Source of the DNA: Apostichopus japonicus
Taxonomy: Eukaryota > Echinodermata > Holothuroidea > Aspidochirotida > Stichopodidae
DNA: 64,000 nucleotides
Assembly (NCBI RefSeq): GCF_037975245.1
Contig: NC_092565.1
Coordinates: 8,240,999 to 8,304,998, forward strand
Direction of reading: 5' to 3'
A program made the position numbers and the translations under genes. Under the pieces are notes generated by a model. It was not told where the DNA came from and made no database searches. It saw nothing but the letters and a program-made list of their open reading frames with translations. Shown here in pieces: positions 56,470 to 64,000 of this stretch. Within the stretch, counting starts at the first letter, position 1, and each line of letters starts with the position of its first letter.

Positions 56470-56832
56470 ATATGTTTTAACTGTTTTTAATGACTTGTTC
56501 TTTCAGACAGCTTGAAGAAGACGGATGGAGGCTCGGGAAGCAGGCAGTTGGGGGCCTGGATAGGGGTGGGTTAAGCAATGTATTTGATATGTTTTAACTG
56601 TTTTTAATGACTTGTTCTTTCAGATAGCTAGAAGAAGACAGATGGAGTCTCGGGAAGAAGACAGAGGGGGCGGGCTTGAGTAGGGGTGGGTTATGCAATG
56701 TATTGAATATTTTTTAACTGTTTTTAATGACTTGTTCTTTCAGATAGCTTGAAGAAGAGAGATGGAGGCCTGAGAAGAAGACAGATGGGGGCCTGGGTAG
56801 GGGTGTGATACACAATGTATTTGATATGTTTT

Positions 56833-58214
56833 CTCACTCACTCAATCAGTCCCATGACTGCGAAGTCTTCAGGGAGACATGATGGTTGAAGCTGACATTG
56901 TCCTCCATGCAGATCTGTTAGCAGCAGTGGCGAGCAGGTCTGGCATGTTCAAGCCGGTCAAGTCCTTCACGTTGTCGGATCAGTTTCTCTTCTGACATCC
57001 AAGTCTGCGACAGCCCTTCATAATGCCCTGGAGTATTACCTTGGAGAGGCTGTCATGCCTTGTGACATGGCCAAACCACGCCAGTTTCCGGCGTTTAACT
57101 GTTGACAGGAGTGGTTCATATGGGCCCACCAGGTCTCCGACCGTTTCTCGAACATAGTCGTTGGTCTTACGGTCGGTGTATAATATGCGAAGCAGTTTTC
57201 TCAGGCATTTGGTCTAGAAAGCCTGGATTCGCCTCTCGCTTTCAGCCAGAAGTGTCCATGTCTCGCAACCGTAGAGTAAGATGGAAACGACAAGTGACTT
57301 GTAGAGCCTGAATTTGGTGGAGAAGTTGAGGTTACTCTTCCAGATCACCCTTAGCCTGGTCATTGCTGCTGTAGCTGAGGCAATCCGAATCTGGATCTCT
57401 TTTGCAGAGGTGCCATCCTTGGTCAGAGTCACTTCCAGGTACTTGAAGCTGGATACTTCCTCTAAAGCCTTGTTGTTCATAGTGATATGAGCATTGATGT
57501 TGTTCCTGCTGTTCACTACGATCTTCGATTTCTCTGTGCTGATTTCCATACCAAATTTGCCAGCTGTTGTAGCAAGTTTGTTGGTGAGGTCTTGGAGCTC
57601 CTTAATGTTGCTTTCCATCAGGTCTATATCATCATCAAACCGAAGATTGCAGATTGGCAGTCCACCAATGGAGATAGAGGTATGGTGGTCTTGGAGAGTT
57701 TCCTGCATGATTCTTTCGAGGAATAAGTTGAAAAGAACTGGAGAAAGTAGACAACCCTGTCGAACACCCACAGTTGTCTGGAAGAACTCTCCTACCTGGT
57801 TGTTGAGAAGAACTGCACTGCTAGAGTGACTGTACAGTGAATGGATGACTTGAACAAGTCCTTCCTGGATGTTGAATTCTCTGAGGACATGCCAAAGGCC
57901 ATCATGATAGACGCTGCCAAAGGCCTTCTTGAAATCAATGAAGTTGTGGCAGAGGTCGCGCTGATGCTGGAGATGTTTCTCAGTAAGTAACCTGCAGTCG
58001 AAAATTTGCTCGGTGGTACTCCGACCAGCTCTGAAACCTGACTGTTCTTCAGATAGTAGGTCCTCAGCCTTGGAGTTTAGTCAGTTTAGAATGACATAGA
58101 GCATTATCCTGCTGGGGTGGCTTATCAGGCTTATGGTCCTGTAGTTTTGACAAGGACTAAGGTTTTCCTTCTTCAGTAGTGGTATCACCAGTGATTGCAT
58201 CCACTCATTTGGCC
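56833..58214 (-). pseudogene. Non-LTR retrotransposon fragment, copy 2 (duplicate of copy 1)
   Basis: The same 1382-bp length as copy 1, the same 5' truncation point, the same flanking ATATGTTTT (56824-56832, 58215-58223), and the same internal stop after RRIQAF (57214). It differs by scattered substitutions: motif A keeps Asp (FIDFKKAFG), motif C is RFDDDIDLM, and a private TGA occurs upstream near 58083. It is therefore a duplicate made with the surrounding array unit, not a second insertion. RT N-terminal half and endonuclease absent. Confidence 0.88.
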
Positions 58215-61200
58215 ATATGTTTTAACTGTTTTCAATGACTTGTTCTTTCAGACAGCTTGAAGAAGACGGATGGAGGCTCGGGAAGCAGGCCGTTGGGAGA
58301 CTGGGTAGGGGTGGGTTAAGCAATGTATTTGATATGTTTAACTGTTTTTAAGGTAGAAGAGGGTAGAAGAGGATAGATGGGGGCCTGGGTAGGGGTGGGT
58401 TATGCAATGTATTTAATATGTTTTAACTGTTTTTAATGACTTGTTCTTTCAGACAGCTTGAAGAAGACAGACGGAGGCTCGGGAAGAAGACAGGGTGGGT
58501 TTGCTTGGGTAGGGGTGGGTTATGCAATGTATTTAATATGTTTTAACTGTTTTTAATGACTTGTTCTTTCAGATGGCTTGAAGAAGACTGACGGAAGCTC
58601 GGGAAGAAGACAGGGGGTGTTGGCTTGGGTAGGGGTGGGTTATGCAATGTATTTAATATGTTTTAACTGTTTTTAATAACTTGTTCTTTCAGACAGCTTG
58701 AAGAAGACAGACGGAGGCTCGGGAAGAAGACAGGGGGTGCTGGCTTGGGTAGGGGTGGGTTACACAATGTATCTAATATGTTTTAACTGTTTTTAATAAC
58801 TTGTTCTTTCAGATAGCTTGAAGAAGACAGACGGAGGCTCGGGAAGAAGAGGGGGGGGGGTTGCTTGGGTAGGGGTGGGTTATGCAATGTATTTAATATG
58901 TTTTAACTGTTTTTAATAACTTGTTCTTTCAGATAGCTTGAAGAAGACAGACGGAGGCTCAGGGAGGAGATGGGGGGGGGGTTGCTTGGATAGGGGTGGG
59001 TTATGCAATGTATTTAATATGTTTTAACTGTTTTTAATGACTTGTTCTTTCAGACAGCTTGAAGAAGACAGACGGAGGCTCGGGAGGAAGATGGGGGGGG
59101 GTTGCTTGGGTAGGGGTGGGTTATGCAATGTATTTAATATGTTTTAACTGTTTTTAATGACTTGTTCTTTCAGACAGCTTGAAGAAGACAGACGGAGGCT
59201 TGGGAAGAAGACAGGGGGTGTTGGCTTGGGAAGGGGTGGGTTATGCAATGTTGTTAATATGTTTTAACTGTTTTTAATAACTTGTTCTTTCAGATAGCTT
59301 GAAGAAGACAGACGGAGGCTCGGGAAGAAGATGGGGGGGGGGTTGCTTGGGTAGGGGTGGGTTATGCAATGTATTTAATATGTTTTAACTGTTTTTAATA
59401 ACTTGTTCTTTCAGATAGCTTGAAGAAGACAGACGGAGGCTCAGGGAGGAGATGGGGGGGGGGGTTGCTTGGATAGGGGTGGGTTATGCAATGTATTTAA
59501 TATGTTTTAACTGTTTTTAATGACTTGTTCTTTCAGACAGCTTGAAGAAGACAGACGGAGGCTCAGGGAGGAGATGGGGGGGGGTTCGCTTGGGTAGGGG
59601 TGGGTTATGCAATGTATTTAATATGTTTTAACTGTTTTTAATACTTGTTCTTTCAGATAGCTTGAAGAAGACAGACGGAGGCTCCGGAAGAAGACGGGGG
59701 GGGGGGTTTGGCTTGGGTAGGGGTGGGTTATGCAATGTATTTAATATGTTTTAACTGTTTTTAATACTTGTTCTTTCAGATAGCTTGAAGAAGACAGACG
59801 GAGGCTCCGGAAGAAGACGGGGGGGGTTGGCTTGGGTAGGGGTGGGTTATGCAGTGTATTTAATATGTTTTAACTGTTTTTAATACTTGTTCTTTCAGAT
59901 AGCTTGAAGAAGACAGACGGAGGCTCGGGAAGAAGACAAGGGGGGGGGGGGTTAGCTTGGGTAGGGGTGGGTTATGCAATGTATTTAATATGTTTTAACT
60001 GTTTTAATACTTGTTCTTTCAGATAGCTTGAAGAAAACAGACGGAGGCTCAGGAAGAAGACGGGGGGGGGGGGTTGGCTTGGGTAGGGGTGGGTTATGCA
60101 ATGTATTTAATGTGTTTTAATTGTTTTAAATAACTTGTTCTTTCAGATAGCTTGAAGAAGACAGACGGAGGCTCAGGAAGAAGACAGGGGGGGGTTGGCT
60201 TGGGTAGGGGTGGGTTATGCAATGTATTTAATATGTTTTAACTGTTTTTATGACTTGTTCTTTCAGACAGCTTGAAGAAGACAGACGGAGGCTCAGGAAG
60301 AAGACGAGGGGGGGGGGGTTGGGAAGGGGTGGGTTATGCAATGTATTTAATATGTTTTAACTGTTTTTAATGCTTGTTCTTTCAGATAGCTTGAAGAAGA
60401 CAGACAGAGGCTCGGGAAGAAGACAGGGGGGGGGGGTTGGCTTGGGTAGGGGTGGGTTATGCAATGTATTTAATATATTTTAACTGTTTTTAATACTTGT
60501 TCTTTCAGATAGCTTGAAGAAGACAGACGGAGGCTCGGGAAGAAGACAGGGGTGGGGGGGGTTGGCTTGGGTAGGGGTGGGTTATGCAATGTATTTAATA
60601 TGTTTGAACTGACAGAGGCTCGGGAAGAAGATGGGGGGGGGTTGCTTGGGTAGGGGTGGGTTATGCAATGTATTTAATATGTTTTAACTGTTTTTAATAG
60701 CTTGTTCTTTCAGACAGCTTGAAGAAGACAGACGGAGGCTCGGGAAGAAGACAGGGGGTGTTGGCTTGGGTAGGGGTGGGTTACACAATGTATTTAATAT
60801 GTTTTAACTGTTTTTAATAGCTTGTTCTTTCAGACAGCTTGAAGAAGACAGACGGAGGCTCGGGAAGAAGACAGGGGGTGTTGGCTTGGGTAGGGGTGGG
60901 TTACACAATGTATCTAATATGTTTTAACTGTTTTTAATAACTTGTTCTTTCAGATAGCTTGAAGAAGACAGACGGAGGCTCGGGAAGAAGACGGGGGGGG
61001 GGGGTTGGCTTGGGAAGGGATGGGTTATGCAATGTATTTAATATGTTTTAATTGTTTTGATGACTTGTTCTTTCAGATAGCTTGAAGAAGACAGACGGAG
61101 GCTCAGGAAGAAGACAGGGGGGGGGTTGGCTTGGGTAGGGGTGGGATATGCAATGTATTTAATATGTTTTAACTGTTTTTATGACTTGTTCTTTCAGACA

Positions 61201-64000
61201 GCTTGAAGAAGACAGACGGAGGCTCAGGAGGAAGAAGAGTGGGGGGGGGGGTTGCTTGGGTAGGGGTGGGATATGCAATGTATTTAATATGTTTTAACTG
61301 TTTTTAAAAACTTGTTCTTTCAGATAGCTTGAAGTAGACAGACGGAGGCTCGTGAAGAAGACCGGGGGGGTTGGCTTGGGAAGGGGTGGGTTATGCAATG
61401 TATTTAACATGTTTTAACTGTTTTTAATAACTTGTTCTTTCAGATAGCTTGAAGAAGACAGACGGAGGCTCGGGAAGAAGATGGGGGGGGGGGTTGGCTT
61501 GGGAAGGGGTGGGTTATGCAATGTATTTAATATGTTTTAACTGTTTTTAATGACTTGTTCTTTCAGATAGCTTGAAGAAGACAGACGGAGGCTCGGGAAG
61601 AAGACGGGGGGGGGGTTTGCTTGGGTAGGGGTGGGTTATGCAATATATTTAATATGTTTTAACTGTTTTTAATGACTTGTTCTTTCAGATAGCTTGAAGA
61701 AGACGGAGGCTCGGGAAGAAGACGGGGGGGGGGGGTTGGCTTGGGTAGGGGTGGGTTATGTAATGTATTTAATATGTTTTAACTGTTTTTAATAACTTGT
61801 TCTTTCAGATAGCTTGAAGAAGACAGACGGAGGCTCGGGAAGAAGACGAGGGAGGGGTGGGGGGGGTTGGCTTGGGTAGGGGTGGGTTATGCAATGTATT
61901 TAATATGTTTTAACTGTTTTTAATAACTTGTTCTTTCAGATAGCCTGAAGAAGACAGACGGAGGCTCGGGAAGAAGACGAGGGGTGGGGGGGGGTTGGGG
62001 TGGGTTATGCAATGTATTTAATATGTTTTAACTGTTTTTATGACTTGTTCATTCAGACAGCTTGAAGAAGACAGACGGAGGCTCGGGAAGAAGACGAGGG
62101 GTGGGGGGGGTTGGCTTGGGTAGGGGTGGGTTATGCAATGTATTTAATATGTTTTAACTGTTTTTAATACTTGTTCTTTCAGATAGCTTGAAGAAGACAG
62201 ACGGAGGCACGGGAAGAAGACGGGGGGGTTGGCTTGGGTAGGGGAGGGTTATGCAATGTATTTAATATGTTTTAACTGTTTTTAATAACTTGTTTTTTCA
62301 GAGAGCTTGAAGAAGACAGACGGAGTCTCGGGAAGAAGACGAGGGGTGGGGGGGGGGTTGGTTTGGGTAGGGGTGGGTTATGCAATGTATTTAATATGTT
62401 TTAACTGTGTTTAATGACTTGTTCTTTCCGATAGCTTGAAGAAGACAGACGGAGGCTCGGGAAGAAGACGAGGGGTGGGGGGGGGGTTGGCTTGGGTAGG
62501 GGTGGGTTATGCAATGTATTTAATATGTTTTAACTGTTTTTAATACTTGTTCTTTCAGATAGCTTGAAGAAGACAGACGGAGGCTCGGGAAGAAGACGGG
62601 GGGGGGGGGGGGGGGGGGGTTGGCTTGGGTAGGGGTGGGTTATGCAATGTATTTAATATGTTTTAACTGTTTTTAATAACTTGTTTTTTCAGAGAGCTTG
62701 AAGAAGACAGACGGAGTCTCGGGAAGAAGACGAGGGGTGGGGGAGGTTGGCTTGGGTAGGGGTGGGTTATGCAATGTATTTAATATGTTTTAACTGTTTT
62801 TAATGACTTGTTCTTTCAGATAGCTTGAAGAAGACAGACGGAGGCTCGGGAAGAAGACGGGGGGGTTGGGAAGGGGTGGGTTATGCAATGTATTTAATAT
62901 GTTTTAACTGTTTTTAATAACTTGTTTTTTCAGAGAGCTTGAAGAAGACAGACGGAGTCTCGGGAAGAAGACGAGGGGTGGGGGGGGGGGTTGGTTTGGG
63001 TAGGGGTGGGTTATGCAATGTATTTAATATGTTTTAACTGTGTTTAATGACTTGTTCTTTCCGATAGCTTGAAGAAGACAGACGGAGGCTCGGGAAGAAG
63101 ACGAGGGGTGGGGGGGGGGTTGGCTTGGGTAGGGGTGGGTTATGCAATGTATTTAATATGTTTTAAATACTTGTTCTTTCAGATAGCTTGAAGAAGACAG
63201 ACGGAGGCTCGGGAAGAAGACGGGGGGGGGGGGGTTGGCTTGGGTAGGGGTGGGTTATGCAATGTATTTAATATGTTTTAACTGTTTTTAATAACTTGTT
63301 TTTTCAGAGAGCTTGAAGAAGACAGACGGAGTCTCGGGAAGAAGACGAGGGGTGGGGGAGGTTGGCTTGGGTAGGGGTGGGTTATGCAATGTATTTAATA
63401 TGTTTTAACTGTTTTTAATGACTTGTTCTTTCAGATAGCTTGAAGAAGACAGACGGAGGCTCGGGAAGAAGACGGGGGGGTTGGGAAGGGGTGGGTTATG
63501 CAATGTATTTAATATGTTTTAACTGTTTTTAATGACTTGTTCTTTCAGATAGCTTGAAGAAGACAGACAGAGGCTCGGGAAGAAGACGGGGAGGTTGGGA
63601 AGGGGTGGGTTATGCAATGTATTTAATATGTTTTAACTGTTTTTAATAACTTGTACTTTCAGATAGCTTGAAGAAGACAGACGGAGGCTCGGGAAGAAGA
63701 TGGGGGGGGGTTGCTTGGGTAGGGGTGGGTTATGCAATGTATTTAATATGTTTTAACTGTTTTTAATAACTTGTTCTTTCAGATAGCTTGAAGAAGGCAG
63801 ACGGAGGCTCGGGAAGAAGATGGGGGGGGTTGCTTGGGTAGGGGTGGGTTATGCAATGTATTTAATATGTTTTAACTGTTTTTAATAACTTGTTCTTTCA
63901 GATAGCTTGAAGAAGACAGACGGAGTCTGGGGAAGAAGACGAGGGGTGGGGGGGGTTGGGTAGGGGTGGGTTATGCAATGTATTTAATATGTTTTAACTG

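Larger units (their letters stand above)
54574..64000 (+). repeat. ~120-bp tandem array with splice-acceptor-like, exon-like and G-quadruplex-like blocks (about 53 units, continues off the edge)
   Basis: Each unit reads, in order: 'gggttatgcaatgtatttaa', 'tatgttttaactgttttta', 'ataacttgttctttcag', 'atagcttgaagaagacagac', 'ggaggctcgggaagaagac', a G run of 5-20, then 'ttggcttgggtaggggt'. I count about 53 units with the 'cttgttctttcag' block, spaced 114-134 bp; length varies mainly in the G run. Some units are truncated (58340, 60605). A higher-order repeat of about 640 bp is visible at 62284-62920 and 62920-63430. The first unit (54638) is the most divergent and the only one with a longer open phase-0 frame. 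Two LINE copies interrupt the array. Confidence 0.95.

Noticed and set aside
55749-57829. Plus-strand frames of up to 111 codons over the LINE copies
   Set aside because: Antisense shadows of the reverse transcriptase frame.
54574-64000. CRISPR array or regularly spaced repeats
   Set aside because: No conserved-repeat/variable-spacer pattern: the whole unit is conserved and only the G run varies; the context is eukaryotic.
54638-64000. A long coiled-coil protein encoded by concatenated QLEEDRRRLGKK blocks
   Set aside because: The variable G run shifts the frame between units, and units are separated by stops; no continuous frame.

Overview
The window is nuclear DNA of an animal, AT-rich, with spliced genes, GT-AG introns, tRNA-derived SINEs, LINE, Penelope and hAT fragments, and very large tandem arrays. 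The genes are animal-type (CIAO1, DUSP11, a TIA1/TIAR-like RNA-binding protein). The repeat style (foldback-type elements, AT microsatellites, 'taggcctagg' tracts) suggests a marine invertebrate deuterostome, perhaps an echinoderm. That is an inference; no marker here fixes the species. All host genes are on the + strand.

Layout. 0.9-2.4 kb: last three exons of CIAO1 (WD40, cytosolic Fe-S assembly). 5.3-27.4 kb: a complete 10-exon DUSP11 (PIR1 RNA 5'-triphosphatase) gene, copy A, 324 codons. Its first intron is 16 kb because it holds a hAT transposase gene, itself split by a 13.36-kb element (6392-19752) with an 8-bp target-site duplication, 38-bp imperfect terminal inverted repeats, and two inverted arrays of a 229-bp satellite around a core of Penelope, LINE and small hAT fragments. 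28-31 kb: intergenic, with a small foldback-like element. 31.3-37.6 kb: a second DUSP11 gene (copy B) with the same ten exons. Its first intron is only 274 bp, and its last exon has been replaced by a hAT-MITE piece that supplies the stop codon, giving 198 codons. 38.9-50.8 kb: TIA1/TIAR-like exons (second half of RRM2, RRM3, short tail). Four of them, with their introns, are duplicated in tandem (40.5-45.4 and 45.4-49.7 kb). No RRM1 or first-half RRM2 exon is visible. 54.6 kb to the right edge: an array of about 53 units of ~120 bp. Nearly every unit has a branch-point/polypyrimidine/CAG acceptor-like block, a short A/G-rich exon-like block, and a G-run region that fits a G-quadruplex followed by GTAGGG. 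Two equal-length LINE fragments lie in the array.

How it fits together. CIAO1, DUSP11 and TIA1-like are unrelated housekeeping functions, not a pathway. What stands out is repeated tandem duplication at several scales: a gene (DUSP11), an exon block (TIA1-like), a LINE-bearing array unit, and satellite monomers. Nested transposons give a relative order of events. All intron phases given for DUSP11 A and B and for the TIA1-like exons were checked by exon length and close in frame. Family names rest on recognised motifs only; no database search was possible.
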